Shown piece by piece: positions 34,115 to 43,918 of a DNA stretch of 64,000 bases. Origin of the DNA: Jeotgalibaca sp. MA1X17-3. Its GTDB lineage: Bacteria > Bacillota > Bacilli > Lactobacillales > Aerococcaceae. The translations under genes were made by a program, and so were the position numbers. The notes beneath the pieces are model-generated. The model was not told the DNA's origin. It searched no databases and was given only the letters and a program-made list of their open reading frames with translations. Within the stretch, counting starts at the first letter, position 1. Every line of letters starts with the position of its first letter. Location: assembly GCF_021513155.1 (NCBI RefSeq), contig NZ_CP090983.1, positions 558,001 through 622,000 on the forward strand, read 5' to 3'.

Positions 34115-36544
34115 ATGGAAAAAAATCCGGAAGAAACACTTAGAGTAGAGGAAGAGTATTTCGATCCTCAAACGAGCATTGAAGACCGATTGCGTGGAAT
34201 GGAATATAATATCAAAAATAATATGGCTCTTAGTACCGTACCCATTTTACGAGAAGCAATTAAAAATCATCCCGATCACCCATTTGTCAATTACTTATTA
34301 GGATTGAGCTATTATAAAAATCATGATTATATAAAAGCAATGGCTTATGCTCAAAAAGCGGTGGATCAAAATCCTGAGGAGGATTCCTTTCTAACCTTGT
34401 TGGCCCAATTATTTGCTCAACAAGATTTCTTACAAGAGGCTAAAAATTATGCTGAAAAAGCATATTCTATAAATCCTGAGAATTGGGAAGCAGCGCAAAT
34501 GTTAGCGAAAATGGCTTTTCAACGCAACCAATTAGAAGAATCCTTAAAATATGTTCAAGCAGTACTAAAGAAAAAGCCGTCTTCTTATATGATGCATCGG
34601 TTAACGACTAAAATTTATTTACAACAGGAACGAGAGTTGGCCTCCATACTGGCCTCCATCGCTACTTCTGAAAAATATGGATATGATGATGAAATCGAAT
34701 ATGATCGCGTTTATGCTTATTTTATTCATGGAGAATTTGCTGAATGTCGAAAAATCTATGAGGATTTAAAACGAACCCGGCCGTTATCACATAGTACACA
34801 GAAAGTGGCTACCTTAATTGACAGTCTTCAACCTAAAAAAGGTAGCAAAAAAATAAGTCAGCCTCATCCATTTGGACAAGAGTTTGGCTCTTCGTTCAAA
34901 AAAACAAAACGGACACTAGACCATTCATTAGAAGAATTGAATCAACTGATTGGTTTGGATGAAGTGAAAAGTAATATTAATCGAATTGTGAAATTGGTTG
35001 AATATGATAAGCGCCGAGCGTATATGCTTTCTATTGAAAAAACAGAGCAGCCCAACTATCATTTTGCTTTCTCTGGCAATCCAGGAACAGGAAAAACAAC
35101 GGTTGCACGAATTCTAGGGGATATATTTCATTCATTAGGAATTTTAGAAACCGGTCAATTAGTAGAAGTAGATCGTTCGGATCTAGTGGGTAGTTATATG
35201 GGACAAACTGCTCAAAAAACAAGAGAAATTATTGATTCTGCTATGGGGGGAGTTCTTTTTATTGATGAGGCATACTCCTTATCTCCACGTAGTCATGACC
35301 AAAGTGATTATGGAGCAGAAGCGATTGAAGTATTAATCAAAGCAATGGAAGATTATCGCGGTGATTTTATTGTCATTTTAGCAGGATATGATACAGGCAT
35401 GAAGGAACTCTTAAAATCAAACCCAGGACTATCTAGCCGGATTAATATGCAAATTGTATTTGATGATTTCTCTGATTCCGAACTCTTACAGATAGCAAGA
35501 GATCAAGCTGAAACGAATCACTATGTACTTACAAAAGAAGCAGAAAAAGCATTTCTTTTAAAAATTAATCAAGAAAAAGTAGTACCTCAGTTTGCAAATG
35601 CACGAGCCGTCCGAAATGTTATGGAATCAGCGATGCGCGAACGCGCCTATCGCTTAAGTGGAGAATCATTGACAGCAGAAGACTTAGTAATTTTAGAACC
35701 GTTAGATTTTGGAATAGACCCTAATCAGCTATTTGGTGAAGATTTGCAAGATTATATGGTGCAATTGCAACACTTGGTAGGCTTAGAAGATGTCAAAGAA
35801 CAGGTGAAATCCATCATCAATTATGTACGAGCTGAAAAGCGAAGGGAAGAATTAGGGCATCAAGTAAATGAATTGGCCTTACACATGGTATTTACTGGAA
35901 ATCCAGGAACAGGGAAAACAACGATTGCTCGACTACTTAGTAAAATTTTGAAATCGATTGGAGTCTTGAAACGAGGGCATATGATTGAAGTAACTCGCGA
36001 TGATTTGGTGGGACAATATATTGGTCAAACAGGACCGAAGACATTGGAAAAAATCAAAGAAGCCTATGGAGGAGTATTGTTTATTGATGAAGCGTACTCT
36101 CTTTATTCCGGTTCGGAAAGTGATTTTGGCTATGAAGCAATCAGCACCTTGATTAAAGAAATGGAAGACAATCGGGATAAACTAGTAGTCATTATGGCAG
36201 GTTATCCAGGAGAAATGGAACAAATGCTCAGTATGAATTCTGGAATTCGCAGTCGAGTTGCATATACAATTGATTTTCCAGATTATAACAGTGAGGAATT
36301 AGTCGAAATATTTACGATGAGTGCGAGTCCACAAGGATTTGAAATAAGTGAGGAAGCATTGAATACTCTAAAGAAAGTGTTTGAGGAAGAATATCAGACA
36401 CGTGATAGTCATTTTGGAAATGCTCGCATGGCACGAAGTCTTTTTGAAAAAACAAAACTACAGCAAAGTAATCGCTTAGCATTGGATGAAGAAGCTGATT
36501 TGTTTGAAATTTTACCCGAGGATATTGAAAAAAGTATTCTTTAA
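34115..36544 (+). CDS. TPR protein with two AAA+ ATPase modules (SpoVK/CbbX-like)
   Basis: An 809-residue protein in three parts. Residues about 20-250 form TPR-type helical repeats (HPFVNYLLGLSYYKNHDYIKAMAYAQKAV and following). About 275-540 is an AAA+ module with GNPGTGKTTVARILG and GGVLFIDEAYSL. About 550-805 is a second module with GNPGTGKTTIARLLS and GGVLFIDEAYSL. Both have intact Walker A and B motifs and an R-finger region (SSRI, SRVAY). Single-module relatives are SpoVK, CbbX and the EccA ATPases of type VII secretion. No secretion or sporulation genes are nearby. A chaperone or remodelling role on a TPR-bound client is an inference. AAGGAGG lies 11 bases before the ATG. Confidence 0.85.
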   Translation: MEKNPEETLRVEEEYFDPQTSIEDRLRGMEYNIKNNMALSTVPILREAIKNHPDHPFVNYLLGLSYYKNHDYIKAMAYAQKAVDQNPEEDSFLTLLAQLFAQQDFLQEAKNYAEKAYSINPENWEAAQMLAKMAFQRNQLEESLKYVQAVLKKKPSSYMMHRLTTKIYLQQERELASILASIATSEKYGYDDEIEYDRVYAYFIHGEFAECRKIYEDLKRTRPLSHSTQKVATLIDSLQPKKGSKKISQPHPFGQEFGSSFKKTKRTLDHSLEELNQLIGLDEVKSNINRIVKLVEYDKRRAYMLSIEKTEQPNYHFAFSGNPGTGKTTVARILGDIFHSLGILETGQLVEVDRSDLVGSYMGQTAQKTREIIDSAMGGVLFIDEAYSLSPRSHDQSDYGAEAIEVLIKAMEDYRGDFIVILAGYDTGMKELLKSNPGLSSRINMQIVFDDFSDSELLQIARDQAETNHYVLTKEAEKAFLLKINQEKVVPQFANARAVRNVMESAMRERAYRLSGESLTAEDLVILEPLDFGIDPNQLFGEDLQDYMVQLQHLVGLEDVKEQVKSIINYVRAEKRREELGHQVNELALHMVFTGNPGTGKTTIARLLSKILKSIGVLKRGHMIEVTRDDLVGQYIGQTGPKTLEKIKEAYGGVLFIDEAYSLYSGSESDFGYEAISTLIKEMEDNRDKLVVIMAGYPGEMEQMLSMNSGIRSRVAYTIDFPDYNSEELVEIFTMSASPQGFEISEEALNTLKKVFEEEYQTRDSHFGNARMARSLFEKTKLQQSNRLALDEEADLFEILPEDIEKSIL

Positions 36545-36554
36545 AATAAGGAAG

Positions 36555-36581
36555 GAGTGGAAATGATTCCGCTCTTTTTTT
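36555..36581 (+). terminator. Terminator after the TPR-AAA gene
   Basis: GAGTGGAA and TTCCGCTC pair over 8 bp with an ATGA loop, followed by seven T. Confidence 0.75.
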
Positions 36582-36672
36582 GTTAGGATTAGGGTGCTTT
36601 GTTTAAAAAATAAATCAAGTAAAAAGTATGGTATAGTGGAAAAAAGAAGTAAAAAAGGAGTTCAATATACAA

Positions 36673-38860
36673 ATGGGAAAAAGCGTAGTAATAGCGGAAA
36701 AACCTTCCGTAGCACGTGATATCGCACGTGTCTTAAATTGTTCAAAAAAAGGACAAGGATTTTTAGAAGGAGATCGTTATATTGTGACATGGGCGTTAGG
36801 ACACTTAGTTACTTTAGCAGAACCAGAACAATACGATAAAAAATATAAAACCTGGAATTTAAATGATTTACCAATGTTACCGCAAGATTTGAAATTAATG
36901 GTGATCAAACAAAGTAGCAGACAATACAATGCTGTGAAAGCATGTTTACTTCGCAAAGATGTAAATGAAATTATTATTGCAACGGATGCAGGACGCGAAG
37001 GTGAATTAGTAGCGCGTTGGATTATCGAAAAAGCTAAGGTTCATAAACCAATGAAACGTTTATGGATTTCTTCGGTAACTGACAAAGCCATTAAAGATGG
37101 ATTCGAAAATTTAAAACCAGCTAAAAATTATGAAAACCTCTACCAGTCAGCAGTTGCTCGTTCAGAAGCAGATTGGTATATCGGATTAAATGCGACTCGT
37201 GCTCTAACGACAAAATTTAATGCACAATTAAATTGTGGCCGAGTACAAACTCCTGTTGTTGCTATCATAGCCCAACGAGAAAACGAAATAAAAAACTTCA
37301 CGCCTCAGACCTATTATGGAGCGCAAGCGAAAACGATAGATGGACTAAAATTACTTTGGCAAGATCAAAAAAATAATCATACACGAGTTTTTGAAAAAGA
37401 AAAAATGGAGAAAATAGTTAATAAAATTGGAAAACAACCAGCAATTGTTACATCGATTGATCGTAAGAAAAAGAAGTCCTATTCAAGTGGGCTTTATGAT
37501 TTAACCGAATTACAACGAGATGCCAATAAACGATATGGCTATTCTGCCAAGGAAACACTCAATCTCATGCAAAGTCTTTACGAACAACATAAATTATTAA
37601 CCTACCCACGGACAGATTCCCGTTTTATTTCAACGGATGTTGTATCGACCTTATCGGATCGTTTGAAAGCTATTGCGATTCCAACTTATCGTCCACTCGT
37701 TAACAAAGTTTTAAAAGCTCCTATTAAGGCAAATACTTCTTTCGTAGATGACAAAAAAGTTTCTGATCACCATGCAATCATCCCCACAGAGCAAGTAGTG
37801 CAAATTCAGAAACTGTCTGATCGAGAAAGAAAAATTTATGACTTAGTAGTAAAACGCTTCATAGCAGTACTTTTCCCACCAGAAATATGGGAGCAAGTCA
37901 CCTTACAAGCCGAATTAGGTGGAGAAACTTTTACTGCTACAGGCCGCACCGTGCTTCAAATGGGATGGAAAGAAGTTTATAACAATCAATACGACGATGA
38001 TTCATCCAATGAAAATAAAGATCAAACTCTTCCTCAATTGGAAAAAAATGACAAATTAGAAATTAGCTATGTAGTAGAAACAACGGGTCAAACCAAACCA
38101 CCTGCTCCTTTTACCGAAGCAACCTTATTAACTGCCATGGAAAATCCAGGTAAGTACTTGGAAAGTCAAGACAAAGAAATAGCCCAAACCTTGAAAGCAA
38201 CAGGGGGATTAGGAACAGTCGCAACAAGAGCGGATATTATGGAAAAATTATTCGGTAGTTTTATGTTAGAAAAACGAGGGAATAGTATCCATACAACTGG
38301 AAAAGGCAGACAGCTTCTAGAATTAGTTCCAACTGATTTAAAATCACCTGAATTGACTGGTGAATGGGAATTGAAGCTAGAAGAAATTGCTAAAGGGAAA
38401 CTAAAAAAGAAGCTTTTATTAGTGAAATGAAGCAATATACAAAAACAATCATTTCTGAAATTAAGCGAAGTGATGCGAAGTTTAAGCATGATAACGTTAC
38501 AGCTAAACCTTGTCCAGATTGCGGTAAAATGCTTTTAGAAGTAAATGGTAAAAAAGGGAAGATGCTCGTTTGTCCTGATCGAGAATGTGGCTACAGAAAA
38601 AACTTGTCTCGAGTTACCAATGCTCGTTGTCCAGAATGTCGTAAAAAAATGGAATTGGTAGGTGAAGGAGATGGCCAGAGATTTGTTTGCAAATGTGGCT
38701 ATCGTGAGAAGCTATCTACGTTCCAAGAAAAACGAAAAAATGGTGGAAAAAAGCAGATAAGCGATCAGTGAATAGTTATCTGAAAAAACAAGAAAAAGAG
38801 GAACCTGTTAATAATGCTATGTTCGAAGCGTTAAAAGGCTTGAAATTGGATGATGAATAA
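36673..38860 (+). pseudogene. topB: DNA topoisomerase III, split by two frameshifts
   Basis: The type IA topoisomerase core is intact at 36673-38400: Toprim VVIAEKPSVARDIARVL and ATDAGREGELVARWI, the catalytic Tyr in LLTYPRTDSRFI, and TKPPAPFTEATLL. The frame then fails at six A (38403-38408), where one more A restores KKEAFISEMKQYTK. A second break at six A (38747-38752) is repaired the same way to GGKKADKRSVNSYLKKQ and a natural end at 38858-38860 (LKGLKLDDE). The C-terminal part holds two Cys zinc-ribbon motifs (CPDCGKML...CPDREC and CPECRKKM...CKC). Repaired length is about 730 residues, as in Firmicute TopB. It decatenates DNA. Two identical one-base losses in one gene point to homopolymer sequencing errors. 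Confidence 0.88.
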
Positions 38861-38902
38861 AGAGCAATAGAATAAAGCATATTTCTAGGAAGAAGGTATA
38901 AA

Positions 38903-39250
38903 ATGAGTCTTCACAATATCTTAATCGAAGTAATTCCTGTTTTAGCAGCTATTGTAGAAAGTATTGGAATTATTGTAATCATCTACGGTGTATTACGTTC
39001 CGCTTTCTTATTTATCAAATCAGGTGGGAACTTGATGGCAAGCAATCCTAAAATGGAATTAGCGAGAGCACTCGCTTATAGTTTGGAATTTAAATTAGCA
39101 GCTGAGATACTCAAATCTGTTATTGTCCAAACACTAGATGAGTTCCTTGTTTTGGGAGGAGTCGTTATTATTCGAATTATCCTTACCTTTGTCATCCATT
39201 GGGAAATTGAAAATAATGAAAAAAGTGAACAAGTGAAAAAAATGAAGTAG
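38903..39250 (+). CDS. DUF1622 family membrane protein
   Basis: A 115-residue integral membrane protein with three predicted helices (VIPVLAAIVESIGIIVIIYGVL, an internal amphipathic stretch with LARALAYSLEFKLAAEILK, and EFLVLGGVVIIRIILTFVIHWEI). The SLEFKLAAEILKS pattern and length are those of DUF1622. No function is established for the family. AGAAGG lies about 8 bases before the ATG. It sits 42 bases after topB and 33 bases before rsuA, so co-transcription is possible. Confidence 0.82.
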   Translation: MSLHNILIEVIPVLAAIVESIGIIVIIYGVLRSAFLFIKSGGNLMASNPKMELARALAYSLEFKLAAEILKSVIVQTLDEFLVLGGVVIIRIILTFVIHWEIENNEKSEQVKKMK

Positions 39251-39283
39251 ATCCTAGAACTAATATACAACGGAAGTGAAAGA

Positions 39284-40006
39284 ATGATGCGCATTGATAA
39301 ATTATTAGAGAAAGAAGGATTTGGTTCGCGTAAAACGGTCAAAAGACTTTTCCAAAAGAAGCTTGTAAAAGTAGATGGACAAGTCGTTGTTGAGGGCAGT
39401 TCCAATGTTGATTCTAGCACTCATCATATTACAGTGATGGACCAGATAGTGAACGGTGCAGACCATGTTTACTACCTAATGAATAAACCGAAAGGAACCG
39501 TGACCGCACGTACTGACGCAAAAAAGAAGACCGTTATGGACCTCATTCAAAACCAGGACCAAACACCTAACTTGTATCCCGTGGGTCGATTAGATAGAGA
39601 TACAGAAGGATTGTTATTGATAACAGATAATGGTCCCCTAGGATATCAATTGCTTCTTCCAGACAAACAAGTTTCAAAAACATATGAAGCCATTATCAAT
39701 GAACAAGTTACTCAAGCAGATGTAGAACATTTTAAAAAAGGAATTGTATTTATTGGTGGAGTTGTTTGTAAACCTGCTCAATTAATTATCTTATCTGCTT
39801 CTGAAACAGAGAGTCAAGTCCAGTTAACCATTCAAGAAGGAAAGTTTCATCAAGTCAAAAAAATGTTTTTAGCGGTAGGAAAAAAAGTAATCTATCTAAA
39901 ACGAATAACGATGGGACCCCTTCATTTAGAAGAAACGTTAGCGCCAGGAGAATACCGTGAATTGAATCGAGAAGAATTAGAAAGACTAAAAGAATATTTT
40001 CGATAA
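39284..40006 (+). CDS. 16S rRNA pseudouridine synthase, RsuA family
   Basis: A 240-residue RsuA/RluB-type enzyme with an N-terminal S4 RNA-binding domain (MRIDKLLEKEGFGSRKTVKRLFQKKLVKVDG) and the pseudouridine synthase core with catalytic Asp in PVGRLDRDTEGLLLITDNG. The late motif EGKFHQVKKMFLAVGKKV is typical. It isomerises a uridine in 16S rRNA (U516 in E. coli RsuA). GGAAGTGAAAG precedes the ATG. Confidence 0.9.
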   Translation: MMRIDKLLEKEGFGSRKTVKRLFQKKLVKVDGQVVVEGSSNVDSSTHHITVMDQIVNGADHVYYLMNKPKGTVTARTDAKKKTVMDLIQNQDQTPNLYPVGRLDRDTEGLLLITDNGPLGYQLLLPDKQVSKTYEAIINEQVTQADVEHFKKGIVFIGGVVCKPAQLIILSASETESQVQLTIQEGKFHQVKKMFLAVGKKVIYLKRITMGPLHLEETLAPGEYRELNREELERLKEYFR

Positions 40007-40014
40007 AAATTGAA

Positions 40015-40056
40015 AAAATACACTCCCTTCTTTGAAAGAGAAGGGAGCGTATTTCT
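40015..40056. terminator. Bidirectional terminator between rsuA-like and AI-2E genes
   Basis: AAATACACTCCCTTCT and AGAAGGGAGCGTATTT pair over 16 positions with one mismatch, with T runs on both strands. Confidence 0.88.
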
Positions 40057-40080
40057 ATCTATTTATTCAGAGTATTTTCC

Positions 40081-41346
40081 TTAATCTTCCTCTTCTTCAG
40101 CTGAAGAAGAGAAATCTCTCTTAACCGTCCCAGTTTCATCATAAACAACTGTATCTCCAGCTAAATCACGATCAATTTCATAAGGACCAGCTACTTCAGA
40201 AAAATAACGGTTGTAACGTTTTTTAAATTGTTCCAGCATATATTCTAGAAACACCTTAATAATCGCGAATAAAGGTACTCCTAAAATCATTCCAATAATT
40301 CCTAAAAGGTTTCCCATCACTAATAAGATAATAATAATGGTTAGTGGATGCATCTTTAAGTTTTTACCCATAATATTTGGTTCAATAATATTTCCTTGGA
40401 TAAACTGTCCAACACCCCAAACGAGAGCCATTTTAAATAGCATTGCTGGTGAAGTGAAAGCAGCGACAATTAAAGCAGGAATGATACCAATCGTTGCACC
40501 GATAAAAGGGATGATTGCTGTTACGGTAGCGATGGTTGCTAGTACGAAAGCATAATCTAACCCAATCAACAGATAACCAAAGAATAATAAAACACCTAAG
40601 CTAAGAGCTACTAATATTTCTCCTTGGATATAAGAACGAACGACATTGGAAACACGTGTGGAAACAGTTTGAATATCATCACGGAAAATAGGTGGGATCA
40701 TTTTCATCATAAAAGGTCTAAATTTCCCTTTATCTGCCAACATAAAGAAAAGAATAACTGGGAAAGTAATAATAACAGATACGACAGTCGAAATAGTAGA
40801 AAAGACATCGACAATTTCTTGAGAAGAACTCCCAATCCAATCCATTACTTTTGTAGGAATACTTCCAACGGTGCTATCTAAACTATTCATAGCATTTTGA
40901 TAATAGCTTTCAAACATACTTCCAGAAACAAATCCTTCTAAACGTTGTTTTAACGTGTCAATATAATCAGGGAAGTCGGATACAAATTCTCCGATTTGTT
41001 CGGATAAGATCGGAATTAAGAGAACTAGTCCATATCCCAATAGAACTAGGAAAACAATAAAGACAATAGCTGTACCGAATTTTCTTTTAAGACCTCGTCT
41101 CTCCATCCAGGAAACGAGTGGATTTAATAAGTGATAGAAGACTACCGCAAGGATTAAAGGAGCAACAATAGTAGTAAAAACAACTTGTAAAGGTTGAAAA
41201 ACAAAGGAGACTTGATTAAAAATCATAATCAGAAGTGCTATTAAAATTAGCACACCTAAAGTAAAAACTAGTTTTTTTCCACCCCAAAAGTTAATGAAAT
41301 GCATATCTTCATTAACTTTTGTATTTTTTTTATTATTTTCTTGCAT
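40081..41346 (-). CDS. AI-2E family transporter
   Basis: A 421-residue membrane protein with about eight helices. Typical AI-2E family features are HLLNPLVSWMERRGLKRKFGTA, the long amphipathic middle region, and the C-terminal GLDYAFVLATIATVTAIIPFIGATIGIIPALIVAAF and NIIEPNIMGKNLKMHPLTIIIILLVMGN. Family members include the E. coli TqsA exporter and Na+/H+ antiporters; the cargo here is unknown. The start is the ATG at 41346, about 6 bases after GAGGTG; the longer frame to 41394 begins upstream of that site. The tail is acidic. Confidence 0.9.
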   Translation of the reverse strand: MQENNKKNTKVNEDMHFINFWGGKKLVFTLGVLILIALLIMIFNQVSFVFQPLQVVFTTIVAPLILAVVFYHLLNPLVSWMERRGLKRKFGTAIVFIVFLVLLGYGLVLLIPILSEQIGEFVSDFPDYIDTLKQRLEGFVSGSMFESYYQNAMNSLDSTVGSIPTKVMDWIGSSSQEIVDVFSTISTVVSVIITFPVILFFMLADKGKFRPFMMKMIPPIFRDDIQTVSTRVSNVVRSYIQGEILVALSLGVLLFFGYLLIGLDYAFVLATIATVTAIIPFIGATIGIIPALIVAAFTSPAMLFKMALVWGVGQFIQGNIIEPNIMGKNLKMHPLTIIIILLVMGNLLGIIGMILGVPLFAIIKVFLEYMLEQFKKRYNRYFSEVAGPYEIDRDLAGDTVVYDETGTVKRDFSSSAEEEED

Positions 41347-41495
41347 AAGAGCACCTCTTTTACATCTACTTTCTTTTATTTTAGCATACAACACTCTAAA
41401 TTATCTTGTCTCAAGGTGTAGGGGTGGACCATTAAATAAAAAGTGAAGTACAATGGGGGGGTAACGAGTTTTTTGAAAGAGAAAGGGGAAAAATA

Positions 41496-42101
41496 ATGAA
41501 ACCACCTATTTATACAAGGACAGGGGATAAAGGTAAGACTAGAATTGGCGGAGGAACAGCAGTTGGGAAAAGTGATCATCGTGTAGAAGCTTTTGGTGAA
41601 TTGGATCATGTGAATTCTTGGTGTGGCTTAGTAGAAGCTACCTTAGCTAAAGATGCGTATGCAGAAGATATTCGTAAAGACTTACGAATCACTCAACAAT
41701 TCCTTTTTGATTGTACATCAGACCTTTCCGTCCCTCATGGTTATCGGGAGTACAAAATTACTGCCGATCATCTAACATGGTTAGAAGAAAAAATTGATAC
41801 ATATAGCAAAGAAACCTCAGAAATCCAATTTTTTATTATACCTGGAGGAACAGAATCTTCTAGCTGGCTACATGTTTTAAGAACAACAACACGTAATGCA
41901 GAGAGAAAAGTAGTTGCATTCATGCAAGCAGAGCCAGAAGAAGTAAATCCTTTCGTATTAAAATTTGTAAATCGATTATCTGATTATTTCTTTGAAGTGG
42001 CTCGTGTGATCAATCAACGAAATCAAGTAGAAGATGTAGCTTACGAGCGAAGTGAAAAAGTATTCCACCTTTCTAAAGAAGAACGCGAAAAAAAGGAATA
42101 A
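41496..42101 (+). CDS. ATP:cob(I)alamin adenosyltransferase, PduO type
   Basis: A 201-residue PduO-type enzyme: the ATP-binding N-terminus YTRTGDKGKTRIGGGTAVGKSD, then EAFGELDHVNSW and the helix FIIPGGTESSSWLHVLRTTTRNAERKVV. In most members the last motif is R-x-x-x-R-R-x-E-R; here the second Arg of the pair is Asn (RNAER), which could weaken ATP or intersubunit contacts. The reaction converts cob(I)alamin to adenosylcobalamin. No B12-dependent enzyme or cobalamin genes are visible nearby. AAAGGGG lies about 8 bases before the ATG. Confidence 0.85.
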   Translation: MKPPIYTRTGDKGKTRIGGGTAVGKSDHRVEAFGELDHVNSWCGLVEATLAKDAYAEDIRKDLRITQQFLFDCTSDLSVPHGYREYKITADHLTWLEEKIDTYSKETSEIQFFIIPGGTESSSWLHVLRTTTRNAERKVVAFMQAEPEEVNPFVLKFVNRLSDYFFEVARVINQRNQVEDVAYERSEKVFHLSKEEREKKE

Positions 42102-42125
42102 ATCAAATAAATTAGTTAATAAAAT

Positions 42126-42168
42126 AAGAAGACTTCCAACTAGGGCATCTAGTGGAAGTCTTCTTTTT
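42126..42168. terminator. Bidirectional terminator between PduO and Nnr genes
   Basis: AAGAAGACTTCCA and TGGAAGTCTTCTT form a perfect 13-bp stem, extended by CTAG on each side of the loop, with A and T flanks. Confidence 0.9.
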
Positions 42169-42188
42169 AGAGTTTTTAAGTATCTTTT

Positions 42189-43736
42189 CTACTTTAAAAT
42201 GCTGTCCAAAGCTTCGATAATATCACTAGCCATCATAGTATACTCAGATGTTTGCTTTGCAGCGTAATCTCCAGCCAGCCCATGAATGTAGACAGCCAGT
42301 TTTGTGGCTTGGAAAGGTTCTGTTCCTTGTGCTAATAAGCCAGCAATGATTCCAGTTAGAACATCTCCAGATCCAGCGGTTGCCATCCCGCTATTTCCCG
42401 AATTATTGATATATCGTTCTTGATCATACCCAACTAACGTACGAGCATCTTTAATAGCGTAGATTAATTGAGAATCAGTTGTACATAAATCTACAACTTC
42501 AAGTAATTGATCCTCGATATAAGAAACACTTTTATCCATTAACCGAGCCAACTCTTTTAAATGAGGGGTAATGATTGATTGAGGTGGCAAAGTATGAGAA
42601 AACTCATTCAATCTTACATAAGGATGATCGCGCATCAAAGGAAAGGAATTATAAAAATCTGCAATAAGGTTGATGGCATCTGCATCAAATACAGTAGGTT
42701 TTTCTAAATAGAGTGTTGTAATATCAAGTAATTGTTTAGAAGATTCGGTAACACCGATTCCTGGTCCAATTACTACAGCGTCAGCTCGTTGTATTGCTTT
42801 TTTAATTTTTTCTTTTTCTGCTTTATCTTCTAATTGATCAGGGTTATAAGTAGTAAGGATTGCTTCTGGAAGTTGCGTTTGCAAGATGATACGATTGACA
42901 TCTGTAGAAAGGATTTCAACTAGACCAGCACCCGTACGATAGGCAGCTTTAGCAGATAGATAAGCTGCTCCACTCATGTTTTCTGAACCAGCAATAATGA
43001 GCACCCGTCCAAATGATCCTTTATGTGAATGTTGCTTACGTGTTGGAATATGACTTAAATCATACTCATCATAGGAAACATAATTAGAATCAATCGATTC
43101 TAAAGCAGAAGGTGGAAAGCCAATATCTACTATTTTTAATTCACCCACGTAATGATTTCCAGGATGAAGAACTTGACCAATTTTTGCAAAACCAAAAGTA
43201 ATCGTAACGTCTGCTTTTACAGCAGTACCCAGAACTTTTGCATGATCTGCAGAAATCCCTGAAGGAATATCTAATGCATATATATAACTTTCATGTTCAT
43301 TCATTTGTTGGATCACTTGGGCAAATGTTCCTTCTATATCTCGATTTAAGCCAATTCCGAATAATGCATCTACTAAAATTGTATAATTGCTAAAATTTAT
43401 TTCATCAATAGAATTCCAAATAACAATATCTAAATTCTCTACAATCGTTAATTGCTGTCTTGATTCTGTAGTTAATTGGTCTCTTTTTCCCGCAAAAAAG
43501 ACATCAACTTGATAGCCGCTGTTTGAAAGAATTCGAGCTGCTGCTAAACCATCGCCGCCATTGTTTCCAGAACCGCATACAATCAATATGATATCTTTTG
43601 GGGTAATTTTCTTCTCCATAATCCGAACCACTTCATTAGCTGCATTTTCCATTAATACCATTGAAGGGATTCCAATTTTTTCAATGGAGTAAGAATCAAT
43701 GGCTTTCATCTGTGTTCGAGTTACTAATTTTTTCAT
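42189..43736 (-). CDS. nnr: Bifunctional NAD(P)H-hydrate repair enzyme (epimerase plus ADP-dependent dehydratase)
   Basis: A 515-residue fusion. The N-terminal YjeF epimerase domain (about 1-210) has MVLMENAANE and CGSGNNGGDGLAAARIL, DALFGIGLNR and LDIPSGI. The C-terminal ribokinase-like dehydratase domain has HKGSFGRVLIIAGSENMSGAA, VIGPGIG, FDADAIN, LTPHLKE-like IITPHLKELARL and NSGNSGMATAGSGDVLTGIIAGLLAQG. It epimerises and dehydrates damaged NAD(P)H hydrates back to NAD(P)H. Length is normal for the fusion. It lies downstream of nothing on this strand except the terminator of oadB, so it is probably its own transcript. Confidence 0.93.
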   Translation of the reverse strand: MKKLVTRTQMKAIDSYSIEKIGIPSMVLMENAANEVVRIMEKKITPKDIILIVCGSGNNGGDGLAAARILSNSGYQVDVFFAGKRDQLTTESRQQLTIVENLDIVIWNSIDEINFSNYTILVDALFGIGLNRDIEGTFAQVIQQMNEHESYIYALDIPSGISADHAKVLGTAVKADVTITFGFAKIGQVLHPGNHYVGELKIVDIGFPPSALESIDSNYVSYDEYDLSHIPTRKQHSHKGSFGRVLIIAGSENMSGAAYLSAKAAYRTGAGLVEILSTDVNRIILQTQLPEAILTTYNPDQLEDKAEKEKIKKAIQRADAVVIGPGIGVTESSKQLLDITTLYLEKPTVFDADAINLIADFYNSFPLMRDHPYVRLNEFSHTLPPQSIITPHLKELARLMDKSVSYIEDQLLEVVDLCTTDSQLIYAIKDARTLVGYDQERYINNSGNSGMATAGSGDVLTGIIAGLLAQGTEPFQATKLAVYIHGLAGDYAAKQTSEYTMMASDIIEALDSILK

Positions 43737-43838
43737 CGACTTTTACCTCCATTACCTTTTGTCCGAGTTGTATTTATGTATAATTCATTATACCATTTTG
43801 TTGCTCATAATCAGAATAAAAAGATTATAGTAGGAAAC

Positions 43839-43881
43839 ACAAAGAAAGCAGAAAGAATATTTCCTTTCTGCTTTCTTTTTG
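43839..43881 (-). terminator. Terminator of the oxaloacetate decarboxylase operon
   Basis: AAAGAAAGCAGAAAG and CTTTCTGCTTTCTTT form a perfect 15-bp stem. T runs occur on either strand, so it may work in both directions; it lies about 40 bases after oadB. Confidence 0.85.
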
Positions 43882-43918
43882 TGTAGACAACCATAGAGTA
43901 GAAATGTAAGAGATTTTT

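Noticed and set aside
42052..42267. 71-residue plus-strand frame after the PduO gene
   Set aside because: It overlaps the end of PduO and the terminator hairpin and runs antisense into the Nnr gene.
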